Positions 55,423 to 63,792 of a stretch of 64,000 nt of DNA are shown here, in pieces (position 1 is the first letter of the stretch; each line of letters starts with the position of its first letter). Made by a program: the position numbers and the translations under genes. This stretch comes from Lacipirellula limnantheis (GTDB lineage: Bacteria > Planctomycetota > Planctomycetia > Pirellulales > Lacipirellulaceae). The notes beneath the pieces are model-generated. The model searched no databases and was not told the origin of the DNA. It was given only the letters and a program-made list of their open reading frames with translations. The stretch covers positions 5,547,786 through 5,611,785 of the forward strand of contig NZ_CP036339.1 of assembly GCF_007746075.1 (NCBI RefSeq), read 5' to 3'.

Positions 55423-56853
55423 CTATTTCCCGCGCAAATATTCCGATTTCTCAAACCGCGTCCCCGGCTTCACCCGCTCCGCCACCTCCGCGGCGTCGAG
55501 CGCGAACAGCGGGCTGATCTCGACCTGGGCTCCCGGCGCCACATGGGCTCCCGCCGCTTCCAACCAACGCCGATGCTGGTTGAGCAGCAGCGCGTGGACA
55601 TACTCCGGCGTGTCTTTGGCCGCGCCCGGCGCGTTCTTCAGCGGCGCAAATGCCTCCTCCTCGGCGTACTCAATCACGATCGGGCGCGCCGCATGCGGCA
55701 GTAGATCGAATATGAACCGTTCAAACTTTAGCGCGTTTGGTTCCGTCGGCTTCACCAGCTCGCCATCGTCGCCGAGGTATTCAGCCTTCTTGTGGGCGAC
55801 GTGAAACGGCAGCGTGTCTTTCAGCTGGAGCGCCCGCTCCAAAAACGCGACGTCGAACACATGGATGGCTACGCTGCCGGCCCAGAACACCAGCTCCCCA
55901 TGCTCATCCCGCTGCTCGGCCACGTCGTCGGGAAAGTCGCTGTACTCGATGATGCTCACCCGATCGTTGATCATCACGAAGTTGCCGAGCCGCTCTTGCG
56001 GCGTCTGCTTCGCGACGGCGAGCGACGTCAATTCCGATTTCGCGAGAATATGGAAGCCGATAAGTTCCGCATCGCAGATCGGCGCGAGCGGGTTATCGAC
56101 CTGGAAGTAGAAGAGGTGCTTGATCCCGCGGCGGCGCATATCGTCGAACGCTCCGCTCGCGCCGAGCGCCGCCACCGTCCCGCCGTGGCCGTCGGGGCTG
56201 AGGAAGATCGAGTCCTTCGCTTCCAGCAGCACCTGCCCCGTCTTCGCATCGACCGCCGGCATCGTCCCCTGGCAGAAAACGAACAAGTCGTTCTTGTTCA
56301 AGCCGAGGTGGGCGTTCGCGCCGAGGAAGTCGAGCGTGTCGTCGTGCGTCACGGGACTCGTCATCATGTAGAGCGGGATCGACTTCCCATGCCGCGCGGC
56401 GATAGCGCGAATCTTCTCGACGTGAATCTGCGCGAGCGTTGCCTTCGAGAGCGGCCCAATCGGGTACATCCCCTTCGGCTTCTCGAAACCAAGCCGACTC
56501 CCCTGCCCTCCCGCGACGAGGATGACGCCGACCTCGCCCTTCTCAAGCGCGGCGACTCCGGCGCGGCGGGCTTGCTCCACCGTGATATCTAGCGGGTTGG
56601 TCGCTCCCGGCTTCCGCTCATGGAGCCGTACCGCCGGCGGGGGGGACGCCTGCCGCGCCAGTTCCGCCCAGTCGGGTTGGTCGATCTCGTCACGGAACAG
56701 CGAATCAAGCAGGTCAAAGTCGATCGACATGATCTGCTGCGCGAGCTGCCGCTGTCCTTCGGAGTTAAGCTCGTCCCAGAACCGCAGGAGATGAAGTTGG
56801 TTGTGTCGGCGGAGCCGCTCTTCGAGCTGAGCCTTATCGATGACGCCCGTCAT
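55423..56853 (-). CDS. UDPGP-family uridylyltransferase, eukaryote-like UAP1/AGX type
   Basis: 476 residues. Signature VILVAGGQGSRLGFEKPKGM with the nucleotidyl-binding loop, then LYMMTSPVTHDDTLDFL, PDGHGGTVAALGASGAF and FYFQVDNPLAPICDAELIGF. It resembles eukaryotic UDP-N-acetylhexosamine pyrophosphorylases more than bacterial GlmU or GalU. It would make UDP-GlcNAc or UDP-glucose from the sugar-1-phosphate and UTP. I chose ATG 56853 over TTG 56859. A 36-residue membrane microprotein gene ends six bases upstream. Confidence 0.85.
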   Translation of the reverse strand: MTGVIDKAQLEERLRRHNQLHLLRFWDELNSEGQRQLAQQIMSIDFDLLDSLFRDEIDQPDWAELARQASPPPAVRLHERKPGATNPLDITVEQARRAGVAALEKGEVGVILVAGGQGSRLGFEKPKGMYPIGPLSKATLAQIHVEKIRAIAARHGKSIPLYMMTSPVTHDDTLDFLGANAHLGLNKNDLFVFCQGTMPAVDAKTGQVLLEAKDSIFLSPDGHGGTVAALGASGAFDDMRRRGIKHLFYFQVDNPLAPICDAELIGFHILAKSELTSLAVAKQTPQERLGNFVMINDRVSIIEYSDFPDDVAEQRDEHGELVFWAGSVAIHVFDVAFLERALQLKDTLPFHVAHKKAEYLGDDGELVKPTEPNALKFERFIFDLLPHAARPIVIEYAEEEAFAPLKNAPGAAKDTPEYVHALLLNQHRRWLEAAGAHVAPGAQVEISPLFALDAAEVAERVKPGTRFEKSEYLRGK

Positions 56854-56859
56854 GGTCAA

Positions 56860-56970
56860 TTATTCGCCTCTCACCCATGTGTAAGCCAGCCAGCACAGCA
56901 CCGGGAACCCGATGAAGATAATGCCGTAGGTAAACAGCGTCGTCCAGAAATGTCGCGGCCAGCGGGCCAT
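56860..56970 (-). CDS. 36-residue membrane microprotein
   Basis: A complete small frame from ATG 56970 to TAA 56860-56862. It begins MARWPRHFWTTLF and has one hydrophobic span (YGIIFIGFPVLCWLAY), then TWVRGE. It ends six bases before the start of the uridylyltransferase gene, so it looks like the first gene of a small operon. No ribosome-binding site is obvious. Conservation in relatives would decide whether it is real. Confidence 0.5.
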   Translation of the reverse strand: MARWPRHFWTTLFTYGIIFIGFPVLCWLAYTWVRGE

Positions 56971-57285
56971 GGTTTGATCGTTCCAGCAGAATTCGTTGCG
57001 GAGAAATACGCCTCGCGGCGGCAGACGCCGATTATCCGTCGCGGTCGCGGACTGCCTAGGGTGTCGCGGTGGGACGCCGTTGGCCCCTGTGCCCCCAAGA
57101 TACTCCGAGGCGTCAGGCTAGATTCCTCGGAGTACCTCGGAATGACAGGTGGCGAGCGGACTAAACAGCGTCAGTAGCGGCGACGCCAGCCAGTTGCCGC
57201 CCTCCGAACCAAAGGACTATACTGCCGAGTCTGCACCGCCGCCCTTGGCTGGCCCTACTACTGTTGTTACTTGGAGACGACGTTC
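56971..57285. other. Intergenic region between divergent genes
   Basis: About 315 bases with an inverted repeat at 57101-57134. No SAM riboswitch or other leader was recognised upstream of metK. Confidence 0.4.
57101..57134. repeat. TACTCCGAGG inverted repeat
   Basis: TACTCCGAGG (57101-57110) and CCTCGGAGTA (57125-57134). Related pieces are near 34200-34220 and 43696-43715. Confidence 0.55.
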
Positions 57286-58458
57286 GTGGCATCCGGAAAA
57301 TACCTGTTCACTAGCGAAGCCGTCAGCATGGGGCATCCCGACAAGCTGGCCGACCAGATTTCCGACGGCGTGCTCGACGCCCTCTTCGCCCAAGATCCTT
57401 ACAGCCGCGTCGCCTGCGAGACGATGGTCACCACCGGCATGGTCGTCATCGCCGGCGAGATCACCACGAAGGCGTACGTCGACATGCAGAAGGTCGTCCG
57501 CGAGGTGATCCGCGACGTCGGTTACACCGACTCGCCGATGGGCCTCAGCGCCGACCACTGCTCGGTCCTGGTCGCCATCGACGAGCAGAGCGCTGACATC
57601 GCGATGGGCGTCAACGACGACGCCTCGAAGGGCAAGGACATCGGCGCCGGCGACCAAGGCCTCATGTTCGGCTACGCTTGCAGCGACACGCCCGAGCTGA
57701 TGCCGCTGCCAATCGCGCTGTCGCATCGCATCATGAACCGCCTGACCGCCGCCCGGAAGAATGGCGAGGTCGATTGGCTCCGTCCCGACAGCAAGAGCCA
57801 AGTCACCGTCGAGTACGACGGCAACAAAGCCACCCGCATCGACACCGTGGTCGTCTCGACGCAACACAGCGAAGACGTTTCCAACGAAACGATCCGCAAG
57901 TATGTCATCGAACAGATCATCAAGCCGGAACTGCCGGCTGAGCTAGTCACCGGCGAGATCAAGTACCACATCAACCCGACCGGTCGCTTCGTCGTCGGCG
58001 GTCCGCACGGCGACTGCGGTCTCACCGGTCGCAAGATCATCGTCGACACCTACGGCGGCTGGGGTCGCCACGGCGGCGGCGCCTTCAGCGGTAAGGACCC
58101 GACCAAGGTCGATCGCAGCGCCGCCTACATGGCCCGCTACGTCGCGAAGAACATCGTCGCCTCGGGCCTGGCCGAACGCTGCGAAGTGCAGCTCGCCTAC
58201 GCCATCGGCGTCACCGACCCGGTGAGCGTCTACGTCGACACCGAAGGGACCGGCAAGATCGAGGACTCGAAGATTTGCGACATCGTGAAGAAGCTCTTCC
58301 CGCTGTCGCCCTCCGGCATCATCAAGCACCTCGACCTGCGTCGCCCGATCTTCCGCAAGACGGCCGCCGGCGGCCACTTCGGCCGCAACGAGCCGGAGTT
58401 TACGTGGGAGAAGACCGACATGGCGGCGAAGATCAAGGCAGAGGCTGACAAGCTGTAG
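57286..58458 (+). CDS. metK: S-adenosylmethionine synthetase
   Basis: 390 residues. Motifs: LFTSEAVSMGHPDKLADQIS, GAGDQGLMFGYA, GGPHGDCGLTGRKIIVDTYG and GGGAFSGKDPTKVDRSAAY with ATP, phosphate and metal-binding residues. It makes SAM from methionine and ATP. I chose GTG 57286, which has GGAG nine bases upstream, over TTG 57271. A strong terminator follows. Confidence 0.95.
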   Translation: MASGKYLFTSEAVSMGHPDKLADQISDGVLDALFAQDPYSRVACETMVTTGMVVIAGEITTKAYVDMQKVVREVIRDVGYTDSPMGLSADHCSVLVAIDEQSADIAMGVNDDASKGKDIGAGDQGLMFGYACSDTPELMPLPIALSHRIMNRLTAARKNGEVDWLRPDSKSQVTVEYDGNKATRIDTVVVSTQHSEDVSNETIRKYVIEQIIKPELPAELVTGEIKYHINPTGRFVVGGPHGDCGLTGRKIIVDTYGGWGRHGGGAFSGKDPTKVDRSAAYMARYVAKNIVASGLAERCEVQLAYAIGVTDPVSVYVDTEGTGKIEDSKICDIVKKLFPLSPSGIIKHLDLRRPIFRKTAAGGHFGRNEPEFTWEKTDMAAKIKAEADKL

Positions 58459-58495
58459 GCGTTCGCCGTCGTTGTTTGACTAAGAAGCACTAACA

Positions 58496-58533
58496 AGCAG
58501 CCCCGACCTAGCTAGGTCGGGGCTGCTTTTTTT
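58496..58533 (+). terminator. Rho-independent terminator after metK
   Basis: Stem AGCAGCCCCGACCTA / TAGGTCGGGGCTGCT with a tiny loop and a run of seven T. Confidence 0.9.
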
Positions 58534-58570
58534 CGCCGCATTTGAATGGGAAAGATCAACTCGCACCGGT

Positions 58571-58596
58571 GGACTGGTCGCTTAAGCGACCAGTCC
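58571..58596. repeat. Perfect 26-base palindrome
   Basis: A self-complementary sequence centred on GGTCGCTTAAGCGACC, related to the dispersed repeat at 7145 and 14598. Confidence 0.7.
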
Positions 58597-58705
58597 GAAC
58601 CCTCGCGCGCATACGATCACTTCGACGACGCCCCACACGCCGCCGTTTACGCAACTTTCCAATCCGGCTTGGTTCTTCATCGCCTCATCGGGTATCGTAC
58701 CGGTC

Positions 58706-59653
58706 ATGGCGACGGTTGGATCCACCGCTACCCTCCCCGAACGGACGCGCCCGCTCACGATCGCGTGGGTCCGTGCCGCTGCGCCTACGGGCGTCATCGC
58801 GCTGCTAGTCGTCGGATCGATTCTCCTCACCCGCCGCGCTGCCGGCGCGTTCAGCGCGCACCTGCCGACGCTGCCGCTGCTGGCGACGATCGTGCTCACG
58901 GCCATGGTGATCCTCGGCGGGCGCGTCGCTTGGCGGCTCACCAGCCCGCCGCGCCGGCGCGAGCAGCTTCAATTCCGCGAACAAGTCGTCGGTTGGGGCG
59001 GGACGCTAACCCTCGCGCTAATGTTCCTCGGTTGCTCATTCCCGTCATTCGCCTATTGGAACTGGCTCTGCTGGCTGCCGCTGGTGATCGCCGACTACCT
59101 GCAGCGCGACTGGTTCTTTGAGACCGCCCCCGGCTGGACGCCGCGATTGATCAACCACGAATCAGGCCTCGGCCACTGGCATCCGCTCGGCGAGGGGGAC
59201 GGCGGCGGCGTTCTGCCCCTCCGTGAAGAAGTTCGCGAGCATTACCCGCTGTTCGATCGCGAGTTCGACCGCCACGAGCGCCCCTCCGTCGCTGATGAGG
59301 ACCTGGAAGAGGACCAAGCCGAGTATGACGAAGCCGCTGAAACGCTCGACGCCAACGTCCTGCAGCAACTGACGCGCATCCGCGACGAGGCTGGCGTTGA
59401 AACGATCTTCGGCACGCTGCGAGCCGAGTTCGCCCCCGGCCAGCGGCACGCGACGCTCCACGTCGGCTTCTGCCCCCCGCTCGCCGGTCCGCCGGCGATC
59501 GAAGCCGACCCCGCTGACGGCCCCGACGCCATGGTGAAGGTCATCCAATCCTTCGCCCACGGCGCCCGTCTCGAAATCCGCCTCGCCGCCCCCGCCGCCG
59601 AGTCCTGCTCCGTCCTTCTAGAAATGACCGCAGCGCCCGCCGACCAAACTTGA
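58706..59653 (+). CDS. Hypothetical membrane protein
   Basis: 315 residues. About four hydrophobic segments in the first 135 residues (TGVIALLVVGSILL, PLLATIVLTAMVIL, GGTLTLALMFLGCSF, WNWLCWLPLVIADYL), then a long acidic soluble region (about 180-230) and a beta-rich C-terminal domain. Family not recognised. ATG start. It lies alone between the metK terminator and repeats. Confidence 0.65.
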   Translation: MATVGSTATLPERTRPLTIAWVRAAAPTGVIALLVVGSILLTRRAAGAFSAHLPTLPLLATIVLTAMVILGGRVAWRLTSPPRRREQLQFREQVVGWGGTLTLALMFLGCSFPSFAYWNWLCWLPLVIADYLQRDWFFETAPGWTPRLINHESGLGHWHPLGEGDGGGVLPLREEVREHYPLFDREFDRHERPSVADEDLEEDQAEYDEAAETLDANVLQQLTRIRDEAGVETIFGTLRAEFAPGQRHATLHVGFCPPLAGPPAIEADPADGPDAMVKVIQSFAHGARLEIRLAAPAAESCSVLLEMTAAPADQT

Positions 59654-59665
59654 AAAGAATTGCTT

Positions 59666-59935
59666 AACCGCCAAGGACGCCAAGGTTCGCCCAGGAAATG
59701 CGGAGAAGGAGGATGAACCACAGCGGAAGTCCGATCCCGCCAGCCCTTCCTCTCTTTGCGCCTTCGCGCCTTTGCGTGAGACAAACTCTTTTTCAAATCT
59801 CTCGCAAAGGCGCGAAGGCGCAAAGGAAAAAGGGGGATGTAACTGCTTAGCTTGGCCAATCAACGCAAATGATTCCTATTAGCGTTTGATCTGCGGTTCC
59901 CAATTTTTTGCATTTCCTTGGCGTCCTTGGCGGTT
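59666..59935. repeat. Nested perfect inverted repeats
   Basis: Outer arms AACCGCCAAGGACGCCAAGG (59666-59685) and their exact complement (59916-59935). Inner 23-base perfect arms at 59754-59776 and 59803-59825 (begins CTTTGCGCCTTCGCGCC). It looks like one palindromic element inserted in another. Confidence 0.75.
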
Positions 59936-59990
59936 GCCTTTCGCATTTCCCAGCCCCCAGGCTCGCCTGTTAGCTCCGGCAAATTCCCGC

Positions 59991-59996
59991 TATAAT
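59991..59996 (+). promoter_or_regulatory. Candidate -10 element for ispF
   Basis: Exact TATAAT with a weak -35 region. The predicted transcript would start about 60002, directly at the GGAGGG ribosome-binding sequence. Confidence 0.45.
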
Positions 59997-60018
59997 CCGC
60001 GCGGAGGGACCCTGGGCA

Positions 60019-60513
60019 ATTCACGCAAACCAACTACGGATCGGACTGGGAGAGGATTCCCATCGCCTCGCGCCTGGCGGACCGCTGCGGTTGGGGGGCG
60101 TCGACGTGCCGCACGACCGGCATGCCGTCGGCCATAGCGACGCCGACGTCCTGCTCCACGCGATCACCGACGCCCTGCTCGGCGCCGCCGGCCTGCCCGA
60201 TATCGGCGTCCTGTTCCCGAACACGGAGGAAGCGAACCGCGGCCGCGACTCGGCCGACATGCTGCGACTGGCCTACGACCGCGTCACCGCCGCCGGCTAC
60301 CGCCTGGCGAACCTCGACGCCGTCGTCCACGCCCAACGCCCAAAAATCTCGCCGCATAAAGCCGCGATCGTCGATCGCGTGGCCCAGATCATCGGTGTCG
60401 AGTCGCACCAAATCAACGTGAAAGCCAAAACCGGCGAAGGCGTCGGACCCGTCGGACAGGAAGAACTAATCGAAGCCCGCTGCGTGGCGCTCCTTGAGAA
60501 AAACGAACCATAG
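60019..60513 (+). CDS. ispF: 2-C-methyl-D-erythritol 2,4-cyclodiphosphate synthase (probable ATT start)
   Basis: 164 residues. The family start GLGEDSHRL supplies the zinc-binding Asp-x-His pair, followed by VGHSDADVLLHAITDALLGA, PDIGVLFPNTE, NLDAVVHAQRPKI and VKAKTGEGVG. It acts in the MEP isoprenoid pathway. The first ATG/GTG/TTG candidate in frame (TTG 60091) falls after the Asp-x-His motif, so it cannot be the true start. An in-frame stop lies near 59972 and only ATT at 60019-60021 has a good GGAGGG ten bases upstream. I therefore propose ATT. The stop TAG abuts a repeat. Confidence 0.85.
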   Translation: MHANQLRIGLGEDSHRLAPGGPLRLGGVDVPHDRHAVGHSDADVLLHAITDALLGAAGLPDIGVLFPNTEEANRGRDSADMLRLAYDRVTAAGYRLANLDAVVHAQRPKISPHKAAIVDRVAQIIGVESHQINVKAKTGEGVGPVGQEELIEARCVALLEKNEP

Positions 60514-60590
60514 GGTGCCACTGGCGTGTCGCCAGTGCGGAAGTGGGTACTCGCTCGGTACTTCACACTGGCGACACGCCAGTGGCGCCC
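60513..60590. repeat. Inverted repeat between ispF and cysS
   Basis: 25-base arms (60513-60537 and 60566-60590) matching at 24 positions; the left arm begins GGGTGCCACTGGCGTGTCGC. The ispF stop codon TAG ends at its first base. It shares the CCACTGG core with 43081-43155. Confidence 0.75.
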
Positions 60591-60628
60591 AAATCAAACA
60601 TCAAAAATCCTAAATTATAAATCAACCC

Positions 60629-62356
60629 ATGCCCGCTGCCTCTCAAACCCAATCGACCGCCGTCGAACTCTCCGCCCCGCACCCCACGCTCACCGTCTAC
60701 AACACCCTCTCCAAAAAGAAAGAACCTTTCCGCACGGTCGAAGAGGGCAAGGTAGGCATCTACCTCTGCGGGCCCACGGTCTACGACAAGGCCCACATCG
60801 GCCACATGGTCGGCCCGGTGATCTTCGACTGCATCAAGCGGTACCTGAAGTATTGCGGCTACCATGTGACGTGGGTCGTGAATATCACCGACGTCGATGA
60901 CAAGCTGATCAACAAGGCGAACGATCGCGGCATCACGATGCTCGAAGTCGCTGAAGAAAACATCGCCGACTACAACGGCAACCTTGCGGCGCTGGGGGTC
61001 GATCAGATCGATCACTTCCCCCGCGCGACCGAGTGCATGCCGGAGATCATCGCGATCGTTCAGTCGCTGATCGACAGCGGCTACGCCTATGAGTCCGAGG
61101 GGGACGTTTACTTCGACGTCACAAAGGATCGCGAGTACGGCAAGCTGTCGAACCGCTCGCTCGACCAGGTGCAAGGCGACGGCGGCGGCGGAGCCGAGCG
61201 GAAGCGCAGCTCCGCCGACTTCGCGCTGTGGAAAAGCGCTAAGCCGGGCGAACCGGCATGGGACAGCCCCTGGGCCAAAGGCCGTCCCGGCTGGCACATT
61301 GAGTGCTCGGCGATGAGCAAGAAGTTGCTCGGCGAGACGTTCGACATCCACGGCGGCGGTCTCGACCTCGTCTTTCCGCATCACGAAAACGAAATCGCCC
61401 AAAGCGAATGCTGCCACGGCAAGACGTTCGCCACCTACTGGGCACACAACGGATTGCTGCGAAAAGATTCGGAATCGGGAAAAATCGGAGGCGGAGGCGC
61501 ATCGGAGAAGATGAGCCGCTCCAAAGGCGCCGGCGGCCTCGCCACCCTCATCGCCAAGCAAGGCGGCGAACGGATCCGCTTCTTCCTCCTGAGAACCCAC
61601 TACCGCAGCACGGTCCTCTTCAGCGAAGAAGCGATCGAAGAAGCCGCCATCGGCCTCGAATCGTTCTACCGCCTCTTCAAGCGGTACCACCGCATCACTA
61701 AGGGCGACTTCTACCACCTCCAGGCTCGCGCGCACCGCACTGAGGGCGATACGCAATCGACCGGCAACGCCGCGCTCGACGCCGCCGCGGCATGCAAGGC
61801 GAAGTTTATCGCCGCGATGGACGACGACTTCAACACCGGCGGCGCCATTGGCGAACTGTTCGAGCTCGCGAAGATCGCCAACCGCTACTGCGACGAACAC
61901 AACCTCGAAGGCGGCGGCGCCGACAACGCCACCATCGGCGACCTCACCTTGTTGATGGCGACAATCAAAGAACTTTCAAACATCCTAGGCATTTTCCTGC
62001 AGCCCCCGGCTCTGCCGGGGGGTAGCGCCACGGACGAGCTGCTATCCAAAGTGATGCCGCTCGTGATCGAGCTCCGCGCCGAAGCCCGCGCCGCGAAGAA
62101 CTTCGCCGTGGCCGACGCCATCCGCGACGGCCTCGCCCCCACGGGCGTGAAACTCGAAGACCGCGCCGGCGGCACCGAGTGGACCGGCGGCGGCGAAGGC
62201 GCCATCGACAAAGTGATGGCGATGCTGATCGACCTGCGGCAAACCTCTCGCAAGAACAAAGATTTTAAGACGAGCGACGCGATCCGCGATCGGCTGGCAG
62301 CAGTCGGTGTGATTTTGGAAGATCGCTCTGGCGGCACGGAATGGACTCGGGCGTAG
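60629..62356 (+). CDS. cysS: Cysteinyl-tRNA synthetase with duplicated C-terminal module and repeat insertion
   Basis: 575 residues, against the usual 460-500. Class I motifs: LCGPTVYDKAHIGHMVGPVI (HIGH), WHIECSAMS and HHENEIAQSE (zinc site), and EKMSRSKGAG (KMSKS-like). Residues 458-466 (QPPALPGGS) are encoded by a palindromic repeat half. After that, two copies of a 45-residue unit follow (about 475-515 and 525-572), sharing ADAIRDGL-like, GV-x-LEDR and GGTEWT motifs. The unit resembles the C-terminal anticodon-binding end of CysS, so the tail is duplicated. It charges tRNA-Cys. Confidence 0.93.
   Translation: MPAASQTQSTAVELSAPHPTLTVYNTLSKKKEPFRTVEEGKVGIYLCGPTVYDKAHIGHMVGPVIFDCIKRYLKYCGYHVTWVVNITDVDDKLINKANDRGITMLEVAEENIADYNGNLAALGVDQIDHFPRATECMPEIIAIVQSLIDSGYAYESEGDVYFDVTKDREYGKLSNRSLDQVQGDGGGGAERKRSSADFALWKSAKPGEPAWDSPWAKGRPGWHIECSAMSKKLLGETFDIHGGGLDLVFPHHENEIAQSECCHGKTFATYWAHNGLLRKDSESGKIGGGGASEKMSRSKGAGGLATLIAKQGGERIRFFLLRTHYRSTVLFSEEAIEEAAIGLESFYRLFKRYHRITKGDFYHLQARAHRTEGDTQSTGNAALDAAAACKAKFIAAMDDDFNTGGAIGELFELAKIANRYCDEHNLEGGGADNATIGDLTLLMATIKELSNILGIFLQPPALPGGSATDELLSKVMPLVIELRAEARAAKNFAVADAIRDGLAPTGVKLEDRAGGTEWTGGGEGAIDKVMAMLIDLRQTSRKNKDFKTSDAIRDRLAAVGVILEDRSGGTEWTRA
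62000..62022. repeat. Palindromic repeat half inside cysS, in frame
   Basis: AGCCCCCGGCTCTGCCGGGG, nearly identical to the left end of copy C in thiE (41349). It codes PPALPGG without disturbing the frame. Confidence 0.7.
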
Positions 62357-62361
62357 GCGAC

Positions 62362-62898
62362 ATGCGCATCCTCGGCATCGATCCTGGCCTCAACACCACC
62401 GGCTACGGCGTGCTCGAAATCGTCAACCGGAAGGTGCGGCTCGTCGAGGCCGGCGTCGTCCGCGGCAAGACGAAGGGTTCGCTCACCGCGCGGGTTCGCG
62501 AAATCCACGAAGGCGTCGCCGACGTCATCGCGTCGCTCAAGCCGCAGGCGCTCGCCCTCGAAAAGATCTACGCCCACTACGATCGCCCCACCACGGCGAT
62601 TCTCATGGGCCACGCCCGCGGCGTGATCGTCCTCGCGGCGGCCCAAGCGGGAATAGCCGTCCACGATTACGCCTCGACGCAGGTCAAAAAATCGCTCACC
62701 GACAATGGCCGCGCGCCGAAGTCGCAAATGCAGCTCGCCGTACAGCGCGAGTTGCGGCTCTCCACCCTCCCCGAACCGGCCGACGTCGCCGACGCGCTGG
62801 CGATCGCGCTCTGCCACGTCTATTCGTCGCCAGCCTCCGCCGGCGGATTGCGATTGGATGTGGTCGTGAAGTCCACCGCACCGCCCCCCAGGGCTTGA
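62362..62898 (+). CDS. ruvC: Holliday junction resolvase RuvC
   Basis: 178 residues. RNase-H-like catalytic residues: Asp in RILGIDPGLNTTGYGV, Glu in ALALEKIYAHY, and two Asp in ADVADALAIALCHV. RuvC cuts Holliday junctions during recombination repair, with RuvAB. It starts six bases after the cysS stop, and ruvA follows by 73 bases, so cysS-ruvC-ruvA form a likely operon; ruvB is not in the window. The last few residues (PPRA) and the stop come from a palindromic repeat. Confidence 0.93.
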   Translation: MRILGIDPGLNTTGYGVLEIVNRKVRLVEAGVVRGKTKGSLTARVREIHEGVADVIASLKPQALALEKIYAHYDRPTTAILMGHARGVIVLAAAQAGIAVHDYASTQVKKSLTDNGRAPKSQMQLAVQRELRLSTLPEPADVADALAIALCHVYSSPASAGGLRLDVVVKSTAPPPRA

Positions 62899-62912
62899 AG
62901 AGCCCGGGGCTA
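62883..62912. repeat. Palindromic element forming the 3' end of ruvC
   Basis: GCCCCCCAGGGCT, a TGAAG loop, then AGCCCGGGGCTA. It has the same loop as 36768-36796 and the same AATGGGCG flank as 44704-44748. The ruvC stop TGA lies in its loop. Confidence 0.65.
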
Positions 62913-62971
62913 AATGGGCGCGTTCATTATCATTCGTCATTCGTCATTTCTGCATTCGTCACTATCCCTAC

Positions 62972-63598
62972 ATGATCACCAAAATCACCGGCATCCCGAT
63001 CAACGTCTCCGGCGACGTCCTCACCCTCGCCGTTGGCGCCTTCGAGTACGAAGTGCTGATCCCCGAGTTCACTCGCCGGCAGCTGCAGGCGCAAATCGGC
63101 CATCAGACGAGCCTTCACACGATCGAGTATCTCGAAGGAAACCAGATGGCCAGCCGCCTCACGCCGCGGCTGGTCGGATTTCTCAACCCGATCGAGCGCG
63201 AGTTCTTCGAGCTCTTCTGCCAGGTCGACGGCGTCGGCGTGAAGAAAGCGCTCCGCTCGATGGTCCGACCTGTCCAAGAAGTCGCCGCGCTCATCGAAGA
63301 TCAAGATGCGAAGGGTCTCGCCGCCCTCCCGGGCATCGGCCCGGCGACGGCGGAGCGGGTGATCGCCAAGCTCCGCCGCAAGGTGCCGAAGTTCGCGTTG
63401 CTGATCGGCCGCGATCTGCCGGCCGACGTCGCCACCGAACGGGATGTCCTCAGCGAATCGTTCGACGCCCTACGAGCCCTCGGCCACGGCGAGTCGGAAG
63501 CCCGCAAATTGCTCGACGACGCCCTGTCGCGAAAGAAGAAATACAAAGACGTCGACGAAATGCTAAGGGCCGTTTACGAACAACGGCATGGCGGCTAA
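62972..63598 (+). CDS. ruvA: Holliday junction branch-migration protein RuvA
   Basis: 208 residues (usual about 200). Domain I (OB-fold, MITKITGIPINVSGDVLTL), domain II with helix-hairpin-helix motifs (LFCQVDGVGVKKALRSM; LAALPGIGPATAERVIAKL) that bind junction DNA, a linker, and a C-terminal helical domain III (SFDALRALGHGESEARKLL) that contacts RuvB. Domain I lacks some of the usual motifs, so it looks divergent. Confidence 0.92.
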   Translation: MITKITGIPINVSGDVLTLAVGAFEYEVLIPEFTRRQLQAQIGHQTSLHTIEYLEGNQMASRLTPRLVGFLNPIEREFFELFCQVDGVGVKKALRSMVRPVQEVAALIEDQDAKGLAALPGIGPATAERVIAKLRRKVPKFALLIGRDLPADVATERDVLSESFDALRALGHGESEARKLLDDALSRKKKYKDVDEMLRAVYEQRHGG

Positions 63599-63600
63599 AT

Positions 63601-63690
63601 GTCCGTTGTCCGTGGTCAGTGGTCAGTGGTCAGTTGCAAATTTGGGTTACAATTCCTACAGCAACTGACGACGGACCACTGACTACGGAC
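63601..63690. repeat. GTCAGTGGTCAGTGGTCAG-type repeat with inverted ends
   Basis: Tandem GTGGTCA units on the left (63601-63637) and GCAACTGACGACGGACCACT on the right, a relative of 35139-35222. Confidence 0.7.
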
Positions 63691-63792
63691 GCCCCAGATT
63701 CACCTATGTTTCGCTAGAAGGCAGGCCTTCGCTGTCTAAAGACGGGCTCCGCTGGGTAACGAAAATTCGACCAATCCGCTTCAGGAACTAAA

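Larger units (their letters stand above)
59654..60018. other. Intergenic region filled by nested inverted repeats and the ispF promoter
   Basis: About 365 bases. Two nested perfect inverted repeats occupy most of it, and a promoter-like TATAAT lies at 59991-59996. Confidence 0.55.

Noticed and set aside
56971..57285. SAM riboswitch upstream of metK
   Set aside because: No SAM-I or SAM-II-like structure or conserved core was recognised in the leader.
60091..60513. TTG 60091 as ispF start
   Set aside because: It would remove the GEDSHRL metal-binding motif, which is essential in this family.
60563..61900. 445-codon minus-strand open frame
   Set aside because: Antisense shadow of cysS.
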